A stretch of DNA of 64,000 bases, from positions 496,001 through 560,000 of the forward strand of contig OZ244725.1 in the NCBI GenBank assembly GCA_965219305.1. The letters are read 5' to 3'. The position numbers were made by a program, and so were the translations under genes. Source of the DNA: DATHTS01 sp965219305 (GTDB taxonomy: Bacteria > Acidobacteriota > Blastocatellia > Pyrinomonadales > Pyrinomonadaceae). Position 1 is the stretch's first letter, and every line of letters begins with the position of its first letter. Below the pieces are notes generated by a model that saw only the letters and a program-made list of their open reading frames with translations, was not told where the DNA came from and searched no databases. Positions 18,601-26,634 of the stretch are shown one piece after another.

Positions 18601-18834
18601 GATAATTGCGGAAACGGTTTCGACCGTCAGCGGTTCGATATAGGTTTTATCGGCAATTTCCGGGTCGGTCATAATCGTCGCCGGATTGGAATTGACGAGA
18701 ATTACTTCAAATCCTTCATCGCGTAATGCGCGGCAGGCTTGCGTTCCCGAATAATCGAATTCGCAAGCCTGACCGATGACAATCGGACCTGAACCGATGA
18801 TTAAAATTTTCTTGATGTCTGTGCGTTTTGGCAT
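15607..18834 (-). CDS. carB: Carbamoyl-phosphate synthase large subunit
   Basis: 1075 residues, full length. It makes carbamoyl phosphate from bicarbonate, ammonia (from the CarA glutaminase subunit) and two ATP, for pyrimidines and arginine. The N-terminus KKILIIGSGPIVIGQACEFDYSG is typical. Two ATP-grasp halves are visible with matching MNPRVSRSSALASKATG and VNPRASRTVPFVAKATG blocks. A C-terminal MGS-like regulatory domain (about 935-1060) holds GTANRLKEVG and GRTSHYDEKAIRKAA. No carA lies next to it in the window. Stands alone as a transcription unit, with about 250 bp of upstream sequence lacking clear boxes. Confidence 0.98.
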   Translation of the reverse strand: MPKRTDIKKILIIGSGPIVIGQACEFDYSGTQACRALRDEGFEVILVNSNPATIMTDPEIADKTYIEPLTVETVSAIIEKEKPDALLPTVGGQTALNLSVKLFEQGILEKYDVQLIGANIESIKVGEDRELFQKAMNEIGIESAKGDFAHTWEEAKKIVEETGYPAIIRPAYTLGGTGGGIAYNPEEFEEIVERGLTASPVSQVLIEESILGWKEFELEVMRDLNDNVVIICSIENFDPMGVHTGDSITVAPAQTLTDVEYQRLRDMSIACIRKVGVETGGSNIQFAVNPENGDIRIIEMNPRVSRSSALASKATGFPIAKIAAKLAVGYTLDEIPNDITKKTPASFEPTIDYVVTKIPKWAFEKFPGTEDVLGTQMKSVGEVMAIGRTFKESLFKGLRSLEAVKPLRLKDVPDHVLQQKLARPNSNRFSYITYALQHGYSIAEVHRLTKIDPWFLDQLVEVMRLQDRIEGRKLNDVPTETLRYAKEYALSDRRVAYLTKSNESAVRQRRKDLGIVPVYKRVDTCGAEFESYTPYLYSTYEEENEANPTDRRKIMILGSGPNRIGQGIEFDYCCCHASFALSDADFETIMVNCNPETVSTDYDTSDRLYFEPLTFEDVMNIVDLEKPEGVIVQFGGQTPLNLADRLHEANVPIIGTSPDSIDLAEDRKRFSALLDELNIPQPENGTAVSPEEAKEIAEEIGYPVVVRPSFVLGGRAMAIVYDEQTLDNYMRSAVDASPEKPILIDKFLERAVEIDVDALADETAVVIAGIQEHIEEAGIHSGDSSSVLPAQKIAEEHLETIRHYTIALANALKVKGLMNLQLAIKDDRVYVIEVNPRASRTVPFVAKATGVPLAKIASLVMANVKTLAEFNLPEHLPVPKIFVKSPVFPFKKFAGVDPILGPEMHSTGEVMGIGDTFGEAYGKAMEGAFLTLPMSGKAFISVNDTDKGQAVVLARRLNKMGFELIATYGTANRLKEVGLECETVFKVNEGRPNIADYIKRGEIALVINTPLGRTSHYDEKAIRKAALQYDVPTVTTMTGAEALIEAIATKKSEEKLIVRNLQEIHNLEEKVIGVK

Positions 18835-19070
18835 TTTTTAATTTTGAATTTTTAGTCCTTCAAAGGTTTCGCAAAATTATAACTGAATTATGCTTTTTGT
18901 TAAAAGTTTGACCAAAAAAATAGTAATGAATTATATGTAATGTTTTCACTCTCCGAGTCATATATTTTGAACGGGATTGTTGACAGTCTGTTTACGGAAG
19001 ATATTTTCTCCCAGCCGCGAAAAAAAAATGGCTGTTTACAAAATTTCAAACGTTCAAAATTTAATTTTTA

Positions 19071-19075
19071 AGGAG
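19071..19075 (+). promoter_or_regulatory. Shine-Dalgarno fixing the C11 protease start
   Basis: AGGAG nine bases ahead of ATG 19085. It decides against the ATG at 18977, whose 36 extra codons are not family-like. Confidence 0.75.
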
Positions 19076-19084
19076 AAAACGAAA

Positions 19085-20770
19085 ATGAAAGATTGGACAA
19101 TAATGGTTTATATGGCGGGCGATAATAATTTGAGCGAAAATATGGTTTATGCTTTGGATGAAATTGATAAATTTAGAAGCGAGCTGCCGGAAAAAGACCG
19201 CGATAAGATAAATATGCTGGCATTTTTCGACGGAAGTTCGCCGACTGCTCCGACATATTATATTGATTACACGCCGGAAGAAACTTTTTTTCACGAAATT
19301 ATCGAGACGGATTTTGTCAGTAGGGAAGCAACAGATAGTTCTGTAATGGATGTTAAAAACGCCGCATCGCCGCATTCTTTGATAAATTTTGTTAATTGGT
19401 GCATTAACACGCGAAAATGTGCAGCGGCGCACTATGCGTTTATTTTGTCCGGGCATAGTTCCGGGTTTTACGGCAACACGATGATGGCGGATTTCGGTTC
19501 CAACGCTTATATGACGATTTTCGATCTTCGCTCGGCATTGGAAAATATAAAGAAAAATTATCTCAGCGGCAACAAAATAGATATTCTCGGTTTCGACAGT
19601 TGTTTAATGAGTATGCTCGAAATCGGCTACGAATTAAAAGACGTTGCAAAAACAATCGTCGCGTCGGAAGGAAATTTGCCGAACGCCGGATGGACTTATG
19701 TGCCGATGTTTGAAAAATTAATCATTACACTCGCCGAACATAATTGCGAGGAAGTGAAAGAAAAATCACTCGATGCTAAAGCCGCCGCCAAATGTTTTGT
19801 CGAAGGATTTATAGAACAACAGAAAAAATATGCCATCGGCGGACGTTCGGTTGATCTGGCGGCTTGGGATTTGGACGAAGTTGATACGGTCGTTTCGGCT
19901 TTGAAAAAACTTGCCGAGTCGTTAATTGATAAATTCGATTTATCGAAACTGGCGGAAAAGAGGAAACTAACCCGCGAAGATATTTTTGTTTACGAAGAAT
20001 TGAAAAAAATCATTTTACAAAGTCATATTGTTTGCCAGACATTTATGCACGATCAGTGCGTTGATCTGAAAGATTTTTGTGAGCAATTGGCGTTGGAATG
20101 TAATTGTCTTGAAGAACATCTGAATCTTCTAAAGTTGAATTCTAAAACATTTAACGAAATTAAAACAAAATCCGGCGATGTAATCAGAGCTATCGGAAAA
20201 TGTGTTCTTAAAAGCGGTTTTTGCGGTGACGAATACCAATTCTCAAACGGAATTTCGCTTTATTTTCCGTGGACGGCGCGGGCGTTAATTTCAACCCGGA
20301 CAAGTTACAGTTATCTGAACTTCGTCCGAGGAATAAACAGCGAGCAATCGGAACTCGAATCTGCTTTAAAAGCTGCACTCAAAGAGCAAAAAGACAACAA
20401 AACCGAAAAAGGTGCGGGAAAAAGTTGGTATGATTTCTTGTTTTGCTATCTATTTATTGTTACAATGCGTCGGACACGAAATAATTCCGAAGATTTTGAA
20501 ACATATTTCAACAACCTAAAAAATTCTCCTGCAACCAAAGAAAATTGGTTTTTAAGCACAAAGGAAAATTGGTTTTTGAATACAAAGGAAAACTGGATAT
20601 TGAAGACACGCGGTGATTTATCTGCGGCGGCAGTATTTTGTAATCAGTTCAGAAATTATCAGCTTGACTGGGAAATTTCAGGTTTTTCGGATGCACGGTC
20701 TTACGACGAGAATTTGATGAAATGTAAATATCTCGATTTAATTGCCAGAGCTGACGATATTAAGGATTAA
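19085..20770 (+). CDS. Clostripain-like (C11) cysteine protease
   Basis: 561 residues from ATG 19085. C11 proteases are caspase-fold enzymes that cut after basic residues. The sequence begins directly with the catalytic fold (DWTIMVYMAGDNNLS). The dyad is seen as His124 in LSGHSSGFYG and Cys173 in GFDSCLMSMLEIGYEL. There is no signal peptide, so it should act in the cytoplasm, unlike secreted clostripain. Near the C-terminus the octapeptide TKENWFLx is repeated three times (24-bp DNA repeats, about 20537-20608). It is followed after 20 bp by a TPR-CHAT gene, a second caspase-like protease. Together with the convergent sigma/anti-sigma genes this looks like a regulatory protease cassette. Confidence 0.9.
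   Translation: MKDWTIMVYMAGDNNLSENMVYALDEIDKFRSELPEKDRDKINMLAFFDGSSPTAPTYYIDYTPEETFFHEIIETDFVSREATDSSVMDVKNAASPHSLINFVNWCINTRKCAAAHYAFILSGHSSGFYGNTMMADFGSNAYMTIFDLRSALENIKKNYLSGNKIDILGFDSCLMSMLEIGYELKDVAKTIVASEGNLPNAGWTYVPMFEKLIITLAEHNCEEVKEKSLDAKAAAKCFVEGFIEQQKKYAIGGRSVDLAAWDLDEVDTVVSALKKLAESLIDKFDLSKLAEKRKLTREDIFVYEELKKIILQSHIVCQTFMHDQCVDLKDFCEQLALECNCLEEHLNLLKLNSKTFNEIKTKSGDVIRAIGKCVLKSGFCGDEYQFSNGISLYFPWTARALISTRTSYSYLNFVRGINSEQSELESALKAALKEQKDNKTEKGAGKSWYDFLFCYLFIVTMRRTRNNSEDFETYFNNLKNSPATKENWFLSTKENWFLNTKENWILKTRGDLSAAAVFCNQFRNYQLDWEISGFSDARSYDENLMKCKYLDLIARADDIKD
20537..20608 (+). repeat. Three tandem 24-bp repeats in the C11 protease gene
   Basis: Three consecutive 24-bp units encode TKENWFLS, TKENWFLN and TKENWILK. 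They lie in a hydrophilic C-terminal section outside the protease fold. The units differ at few positions, so the duplication is fairly recent or is being homogenised. Confidence 0.8.
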
Positions 20771-20778
20771 TAATTACC

Positions 20779-20793
20779 GGAGGAAATTGTCTG
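20779..20793 (+). promoter_or_regulatory. SD and likely CTG start of the TPR-CHAT gene
   Basis: GGAGG at 20779-20783 is followed after seven bases by CTG (20791-20793) in frame with the CHAT protein. The first ATG/GTG/TTG-type codon in frame is GTG 20815, 31 bases from the SD. Starting at CTG adds KVFNKFG ahead of the hydrophobic run and completes a signal peptide or anchor. Confidence 0.55.
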
Positions 20794-23700
20794 AAAGTTT
20801 TTAATAAATTCGGTGTGATTCTTTTTACGCTGATTTTGTTTGCCGTTGCTGAACCGCAAACTGAAATCAAAAAAAGTTTCACAATCGAAAATGAAGCAAT
20901 TTCTTCATCTCTCGATCTAGAAAATCAGGCGGAGAATCTCGCAAATCAATGGAACGGTTCAGCAGTTCGTCGTTCCATTGAAATTTTTGATTTTCTGTCG
21001 GAAAAATACAGAAACCAAAACGATTTTAAGAAAGCCGCCGAAACACTTCTAAAATCAGCGCGGCTTTCGCTGTTGCTCGAAAAATTTGATGTTGCCGAAG
21101 CAAAATTGGGAAAAATCTCGGAAATTAATAAAAAATTAAATGATGAAAACCTTCTCGGTGAAATTTTGAGTTTGCATTCAAATATTTCATTGAAAAAAGG
21201 GAAAATCCCGGAAAGTGAAAATTTTATTAATCAAGCATTAATGTTAAATTTGCCGGACGGTGAAGCAAAAGGTGCAATTCTTTCAGCCAACGCGGAAGTT
21301 AAATACACTCAGCACAATTTAAATGAAACTATCGGTAATGGTCTGAAAGCCCTCGAAATATGGCGGAAAAACGAAAATGTGAAGGAAGAAATCAAAATGC
21401 TTTCACTGCTGGGTTACGCATATATCTCGGACGAAAAATTGCAGGAATCGCGCCAAATTATCGAGGAAGCAATCGAAACATCTCGTCGAAACAATTTGCG
21501 TCGTGAAGAAGCACTCGCACAGCTACAGATGGGTTGGTATTATATGGTTACCAACGAACCGCAAAAATCTCTGGAAATATGCCGGCATATAGAATCTCTT
21601 TTTCCTGACGATATGGATTTTATCGAAAAAGCGCAACTTTTTAATGGAATCGGTTCGATTTATGAAGTCTACGCCGATTGGAAAAGCGCGCTTATTTACC
21701 GACACAAAGCGTTAGATCTTTATGAAAAGGGAAAATATCCGACAGGCAAATTGGCATCAATGTCCTCATTGGTCAATCTAAATTTTCTTATTAATGAAGA
21801 AAATAAAGCATTTGAGTTTTTCAAACAGACGGGAAAATTGTCGGCGAAACTCAAAGATAAGTTTTATATAGCTTATACAAATATGTTTGTCGGAGATCAC
21901 TTTAATAAAACCGGGAAAAGCGACGAAGCGATTGATTTTTACTCCAAAGCCTTGAATTCATTTAAAGCCTTGAATTTTATTAAAGAAGTAAATAAAGTCG
22001 AAAATAATCTCGGAAAAGCATATCTCAGGCAAAAAGAATTTGAAATCGCCGAAATTCACTTCCAGTCGGCGTTAGAAATTAGCCGGAAAATACGTGACAA
22101 AATTTCAGAATCCGAAACACTGTTTAATTTGTCAAAACTCAGATACGAACAAAATAACACGGTCGAAGCCTTGAATTTTGTTGAGCAATCGGTAGAAATT
22201 ACCGAAAATCTTTCTGCCGGAATGGTAAATGCCAAATTGAAAACTGCTTATTTTTCCAATGTTTTTCAACGATATGAACTTTATATAAAACTTCTTATGG
22301 AGTTAAATACAAAATATCCCGAAAAAAATTACGCGGCTAAAGCATTCCAGATCAGCGAAAAATCACGGGCGCGGCAAATGTTGGAATATTTGACGCTTTC
22401 TGGATCGGATTTTACCAAGGATGCACCGAAGGAATTGGTTGAACAGGAGAAAGAAATCAGAAATTTATTAAATGTTAAATCTAATAATTTGAGCGATTTG
22501 CTAAATCTCAACGAGAATAAAACTAAAATTACCGAAACAGAAAACGAGATTCGCCAACTCGAAAACCAATTGGAAGAGATTCTTGCCCGATTGAAACGAG
22601 AGAGTCCGGTTTACTCGGCAGTAAAAAATCCCGCACCGTTTGAAATTGCCGAATTTCAGAAAAATATTCTCGATGAAAACACGGTTTTATTAGAATTTTC
22701 TCTCGGCGATGATGTGAGTTATTTATGGAAAATAGGCAAAAATGAATTTTCATCGTTTGTTCTTCCGCCGCGGGAGCAGATTGAAACTAAAGTTCGTATC
22801 TTACGCGAACTTCTGGAAAAAAATGAGTTGGGTGAAAACGAAACTATCGAAAATTTTCAGGCGCGAATTGCCGAATCTGAAATAAAATATCAAAAAACGG
22901 CGAACGATTTAAGCCGGGAACTTTTCGGTCAAACGATTAATGAATTCGCCGGAAAGCGTCTGATAATCGTTGCCGACGGTTATCTAAATTATTTTCCCGT
23001 CTCGGCACTGCCTTTTCCGAATTCTTCTGATGACAGACCGATTTTGCTTACCAATGAAGTAATCTATGAACCTTCCGCTTCTTTATTGACAATGCTTAGA
23101 ACAAACGCCAGCAATCAAAATAATCCACCAAAAGATTTATTATTATTTGCCGATCCGGTTTTCTCCAGGAATGATTCGCGTTTTTTCGAAAATGAAATGG
23201 TAGCTGAAAATTCACACCCGGAAAATTCCGGGAAATTTAGATTTACAGGTTCGTTGGATTCACTTTCACGTCTGAGAGCTTCGAAAGACGAAGCAGTTTC
23301 TATTTTAAATACTGTCGGCACAGAGCAATCTACCGAGTTTTCCGGTTTTGATGCCAGCCGGGAGAATTTCTCACATACGAATATTTCCGATTATAAAATC
23401 CTGCATTTTGCTACGCACGGTCTGATTAATGAAGAACGACCCGAACTTTCCGGTATTATTCTTTCGCGTTTTGACCGCAATGGCAATAAAATAAACGAGT
23501 CAATCCGTTTGCAGGATATTTACGAACTCAATTTAAAATCCGATTTGGTTGTTTTAAGCGCGTGTAATACAGGAATCGGTAAAAATATCAAAGGCGAAGG
23601 ATTAATGAGTTTGAACAATGCTTTCTTACAGAGCGGTTCTAAAACGGTGATTTCCAGCCTTTGGAAAGTTGAGGATTATGCCGCTGTTGAACTTATGAAC

Positions 23701-23976
23701 AATTTTTACCGGAAAATGTCCGATGAAAATGTTTCACCGTCGGTCGCACTTCGTGCCGCGCAAATAAAAATGTGGGAGAATCCTCAATATAAATCACCGT
23801 TTTATTGGGCGGCGTTTACGATACACGGAGATTTTCAGGTTAAGCCGGAGTTTTCCAATTCGAGAAATTATTACAAATACTACATTTTGCCGTCGGTTTT
23901 ATTCTTACTCGTTTTGCTTTTGGGAAGTTACGGCATTTATAAGAAAGTTTATCGTCAATCAATCGAAAAATTGTAA
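20791..23976 (+). CDS. TPR-CHAT protease with N- and C-terminal membrane segments
   Basis: 1061 residues if started at CTG 20791 (1053 from GTG 20815). Order: hydrophobic N-terminus (FGVILFTLILFAVAEPQ), a long alpha-helical TPR array (about 60-480), a helical linker, the CHAT caspase-like domain (about 640-1015) and a membrane helix near the C-terminus (PSVLFLLVLLLGSYGIY). The catalytic dyad is His876 in FATHG and Cys925 in LSACNTG. CHAT proteases cleave a partner when the TPR part senses a signal. It forms an operon with the C11 protease and overlaps the convergent anti-sigma gene by 22 bp at the 3' end, which suggests a shared pathway. Topology would place the protease outside the cytoplasm if the N-terminus is a signal peptide. 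Confidence 0.9.
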   Translation: MKVFNKFGVILFTLILFAVAEPQTEIKKSFTIENEAISSSLDLENQAENLANQWNGSAVRRSIEIFDFLSEKYRNQNDFKKAAETLLKSARLSLLLEKFDVAEAKLGKISEINKKLNDENLLGEILSLHSNISLKKGKIPESENFINQALMLNLPDGEAKGAILSANAEVKYTQHNLNETIGNGLKALEIWRKNENVKEEIKMLSLLGYAYISDEKLQESRQIIEEAIETSRRNNLRREEALAQLQMGWYYMVTNEPQKSLEICRHIESLFPDDMDFIEKAQLFNGIGSIYEVYADWKSALIYRHKALDLYEKGKYPTGKLASMSSLVNLNFLINEENKAFEFFKQTGKLSAKLKDKFYIAYTNMFVGDHFNKTGKSDEAIDFYSKALNSFKALNFIKEVNKVENNLGKAYLRQKEFEIAEIHFQSALEISRKIRDKISESETLFNLSKLRYEQNNTVEALNFVEQSVEITENLSAGMVNAKLKTAYFSNVFQRYELYIKLLMELNTKYPEKNYAAKAFQISEKSRARQMLEYLTLSGSDFTKDAPKELVEQEKEIRNLLNVKSNNLSDLLNLNENKTKITETENEIRQLENQLEEILARLKRESPVYSAVKNPAPFEIAEFQKNILDENTVLLEFSLGDDVSYLWKIGKNEFSSFVLPPREQIETKVRILRELLEKNELGENETIENFQARIAESEIKYQKTANDLSRELFGQTINEFAGKRLIIVADGYLNYFPVSALPFPNSSDDRPILLTNEVIYEPSASLLTMLRTNASNQNNPPKDLLLFADPVFSRNDSRFFENEMVAENSHPENSGKFRFTGSLDSLSRLRASKDEAVSILNTVGTEQSTEFSGFDASRENFSHTNISDYKILHFATHGLINEERPELSGIILSRFDRNGNKINESIRLQDIYELNLKSDLVVLSACNTGIGKNIKGEGLMSLNNAFLQSGSKTVISSLWKVEDYAAVELMNNFYRKMSDENVSPSVALRAAQIKMWENPQYKSPFYWAAFTIHGDFQVKPEFSNSRNYYKYYILPSVLFLLVLLLGSYGIYKKVYRQSIEKL

Positions 23977-24794
23977 TTGATTTTTGTTTCATTCGCCGTC
24001 GAACTATTTACGCTTACCTGATAAATTCCTTTTTGAAAAATTTTTGACGGCACAAATAATCTGAATTCTTCGCCATTCGGATTTTGATAAATGTGATCAA
24101 TAACCTGTGTAAAAATAATTTTTTCACTGCTTTTGAATTCAACTTGAAAACTTTTTGAAAAATCAACTCCGTTGGGCAGAGCAAGCCGAATTAAAACTTT
24201 ATCGGTCAGGTCTTTTTGTGAAAAATTACTAAGGTTTTCTGCCGAGCGAAAACTTCCCGAAACCAAACTGACTTTTGAAATATTAAGAAATTTTTCGAGG
24301 TCACTCAAATTACTGTTGTTTATTGCGGCATATTCATTTTCGAGACTGGAAAATTTTTTGTTTCCAGAATTTCTATGAACTGCAAACCAGAAAATTCCGA
24401 TAAAAATTCCGATAATTACAAATCCGCAGGCGATTCTAAATGGAAAAAATGAAGGCAAAGTCGCAAAATCCCAGAAAAAGCCGTTTTTATTTTCAGAATC
24501 TTTTTCGACGGTATTTTCAGAGTTAATATTAGTTTCTGCGTAATTTTTCAATAAAGCAGTCTGGAGAATTTGTGCTTCTCTCTCTTTGGAAATGAAAAAG
24601 TTTCTATGAAAAAGCAAAAGATCGGCAGAAGATAAATTTTTTTCAATAAAATCTTCAATTAACCCATTTTCGGCAATCAATAAATTTTCTTCCGACAACT
24701 CGCCGGAAATTATTTGAAGATCAATTTCTTCTGTTTCCGCTTCATTCAAGCCGCCGATAAAATACTGTTTTAATTTTATATTTTCATAATTCAT
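23955..24794 (-). CDS. Single-pass membrane anti-sigma factor-like protein
   Basis: 279 residues. The N-terminal helical domain (about 1-90) has the pattern yxxGxLxExExExIDxxxxxxxLxxAExxLIEDFIxxxLS, seen in anti-sigma proteins of Acidobacteriota and Planctomycetes that lack the zinc-binding HxxxCxxC motif. One membrane helix (about 118-137, FRIACGFVIIGIFIGIFWFAV), then an extracytoplasmic beta-rich domain (about 185-279). By family logic it holds the ECF sigma factor, encoded 51 bp upstream, at the membrane. Its tail overlaps the CHAT protease gene by 22 bp in convergent orientation. A candidate substrate of one of the two proteases, by inference. Confidence 0.72.
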   Translation of the reverse strand: MNYENIKLKQYFIGGLNEAETEEIDLQIISGELSEENLLIAENGLIEDFIEKNLSSADLLLFHRNFFISKEREAQILQTALLKNYAETNINSENTVEKDSENKNGFFWDFATLPSFFPFRIACGFVIIGIFIGIFWFAVHRNSGNKKFSSLENEYAAINNSNLSDLEKFLNISKVSLVSGSFRSAENLSNFSQKDLTDKVLIRLALPNGVDFSKSFQVEFKSSEKIIFTQVIDHIYQNPNGEEFRLFVPSKIFQKGIYQVSVNSSTANETKINYNFSID

Positions 24795-24845
24795 AAGATG
24801 TTAATCTTCTCTGAACACTTATATATGAAAAAAAACTCAATTCCA

Positions 24846-25427
24846 TTACAAACTTTTTTTCTCAACACACTTTTCAATACAGGTTTTTAGATCGTTTCTT
24901 AACCTGTAAACTTTTACGTGCAAAGTGCTTAAAGCAATATTTAATTTTTCGGAAAGTTTTTTTCGAGCTTCAATTTTTTTGCTCCCTTCCTTGCGGTAAT
25001 AGTCAATTAAAATCTTGCGGTTTTCCCCGGACATTTTTGCCAAACATTTCTTAAAACACGCGACGTTTACATTTTGCTCATCATCGTTTTTTTGTAAATT
25101 TGAATATAATTCTGTTTTTATATGTTCAATCGAAACTTCACGATTGGAAGTTCTCAAATATTCGTGATAGATATTCTTGGCAAATTTGCGTAAAATAGGA
25201 ACTTTTGGGATATCTTTTAATGATTTGTAGGTTTTTAATTTCGTTGCGACACGAGTTATCGTTTCATCGGCGAGGGCTTCCAAATCGTTACAATTATGAT
25301 ACCGAAAAAAAATTATTAATCCATTCCGAAGAATTTCATATTCTGCATTGGCTTTTTTGCTGTCGCTTGAAAGCCAATTTAAAAAGAAATCGAAATCTTC
25401 TTCTTCTAGTTTCTCAATACTGCTCAT
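24846..25427 (-). CDS. ECF-type sigma factor
   Basis: 193 residues from ATG 25427; the frame is open upstream, but those codons do not look like a sigma N-terminus. Region 2 is recognisable (ALADETITRVATKL, then FAKNIYHEYLR). Region 4 is a helix-turn-helix (RKKLSEKLNIALSTLHVKVYRLRNDL). ECF factors direct RNA polymerase to a small regulon when freed from an anti-sigma factor. The anti-sigma-like gene follows 51 bp downstream in the same operon. Regions 2 and 4 are typical in length; no C-terminal extension is present. Autoregulation is likely but no promoter motif could be assigned. Confidence 0.85.
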   Translation of the reverse strand: MSSIEKLEEEDFDFFLNWLSSDSKKANAEYEILRNGLIIFFRYHNCNDLEALADETITRVATKLKTYKSLKDIPKVPILRKFAKNIYHEYLRTSNREVSIEHIKTELYSNLQKNDDEQNVNVACFKKCLAKMSGENRKILIDYYRKEGSKKIEARKKLSEKLNIALSTLHVKVYRLRNDLKTCIEKCVEKKSL

Positions 25428-25544
25428 TTGGGAATCGTTAGGCGTTAAATTTCTACTGTAAAGTATAGCAGAAAAATCTATTTGCAACTTAGCTCTGACG
25501 AACATTAATGAAAAAACGAGCAAATTTTTTAAGAAGTTTATGAT

Positions 25545-26060
25545 TTAAGAAACTTTCAGATTACAAACAGGACAAATTCTGACATCCTCTTTTATTAAAA
25601 AACCGATCCAAAAAAGAGGAAAGAAAGTGATTAGCAAAACTGCGAAAACTATCCAACCGGCGGTAGAAATTTTCTTTTCATAACGCGGAAAATGTTGACT
25701 AAAACAACGCGGGCAGCGATATGCCTGAGCCAGCATTTGAGGTTGCGTTTGATAATAACTTTGCTGAATAGAAACGTCAGGATTTGTTCCGTAAGGATGC
25801 TCCATCAGCGGTGCGGGATTTGGATTTTGTGTTTGCGGATAATTTGAAATATTATTGTGCAGATGCGTTGTATTACGCGGATTCGGCTTATGCTGCTGCT
25901 GCTGTCCGACTGGAAATTCATCTGTTTTCCAAGCATAAGGTTTGGGCGGCTGAACTTCGTAATCGTTTTGTTTCTGCATCTGTTGAAATCGTGTTCCGCA
26001 GAAGCGGCAGAAATTACTTTCTTGAGAATTCGATTGTCCACAATTTTGGCAGATATTCAT
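25545..26060 (-). CDS. Zinc-ribbon protein with LITAF-like membrane-embedded C-terminus
   Basis: 171 residues from ATG 26060, which has a GAGG SD. An N-terminal zinc ribbon (CQNCGQSN...FCRFCGTRF) leads to a Gln/Asn/Pro-rich linker (about 35-110). The C-terminus has a CPRC pair, a hydrophobic stretch (GWIVFAVLLITFFPLFWIGF) and a CPVC pair. Two CxxC knuckles flanking a hydrophobic segment is the plan of LITAF-like domains, which dip into the inner leaflet and bind one zinc. Function is unknown. The next upstream gene on the same strand is a membrane protein ending 86 bp away. Confidence 0.7.
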   Translation of the reverse strand: MNICQNCGQSNSQESNFCRFCGTRFQQMQKQNDYEVQPPKPYAWKTDEFPVGQQQQHKPNPRNTTHLHNNISNYPQTQNPNPAPLMEHPYGTNPDVSIQQSYYQTQPQMLAQAYRCPRCFSQHFPRYEKKISTAGWIVFAVLLITFFPLFWIGFLIKEDVRICPVCNLKVS

Positions 26061-26146
26061 AAAAACCTCGTTTTGTTTTACGGTATGTTTAACAAAAAGG
26101 TTCACTTTCCGGCTAAGATTATTTTACCTTTTTTTTGAAAATTACA

Positions 26147-26530
26147 TCACTTTTGCACTTTTTCCTCAGCCTCTTCCGCCAGTGCATTTTCGTGTTTGAT
26201 GCCTACACGTAAACGCCTATAAATGCTCATCCATTGATTTGCCAGCCACGGCAAAATGAAAAATGACAAAACATAACCGCGCCAATCGGGAATTAAAGTA
26301 TGAAATCCAGTTAAAAACAAAATTACAATCGTTACCCAATGACTAAAACAATACTCGCAAGTAAAAACGTAGAAAAATTTTTGTTGAAACAGAGTATTGC
26401 AATTTTGACTTCTGTCAGCACAATATTCGCGGGGTTCGCGGAAAATCTCTTCCTGTGTTACCGTCCAGGCGATTGAAGCGACGACCAACGAAAGTATAAC
26501 AAGTTGATAAATTTGTGAAACTAAATCCAT
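26147..26530 (-). CDS. DUF1360-like small membrane protein
   Basis: 127 residues with about three hydrophobic segments. The motif FTCEYCFSHWVTIV (Cys-x-x-Cys then Trp after a helix) resembles the CpxCxxxW motif of DUF1360 proteins, whose function is unknown. An extra Cys pair lies in CADRSQNC. It is probably in the inner membrane. It sits between rpoD and the zinc-ribbon gene on the same strand. The match is a pattern-level guess. Confidence 0.6.
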   Translation of the reverse strand: MDLVSQIYQLVILSLVVASIAWTVTQEEIFREPREYCADRSQNCNTLFQQKFFYVFTCEYCFSHWVTIVILFLTGFHTLIPDWRGYVLSFFILPWLANQWMSIYRRLRVGIKHENALAEEAEEKVQK

Positions 26531-26562
26531 TTTATTAATTTATTTTCAAGTCTTTAAAAATA

Positions 26563-26615
26563 AATTGCGATTCACAATTGCCGTTTATATTTTAGCAATC
26601 ACAAATCGCAAATTG
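26563..26615. terminator. Imperfect hairpin between the DUF1360-like gene and rpoD
   Basis: AATTGCGATT...ATTGC on the left pairs with GCAAT...AATCGCAAATT on the right. Downstream of rpoD on the minus strand it is placed to end the dnaG-rpoD transcript, but the T-run is weak. The right half also reads as 7-bp words (GCAATCA, CAAATCG, CAAATTG). Confidence 0.35.
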
Positions 26616-26634
26616 TAATTTATAACATTATATT

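Noticed and set aside
18977..19084. Upstream 36-codon extension of the C11 protease
   Set aside because: The SD at 19071 and the family N-terminus both point to ATG 19085.
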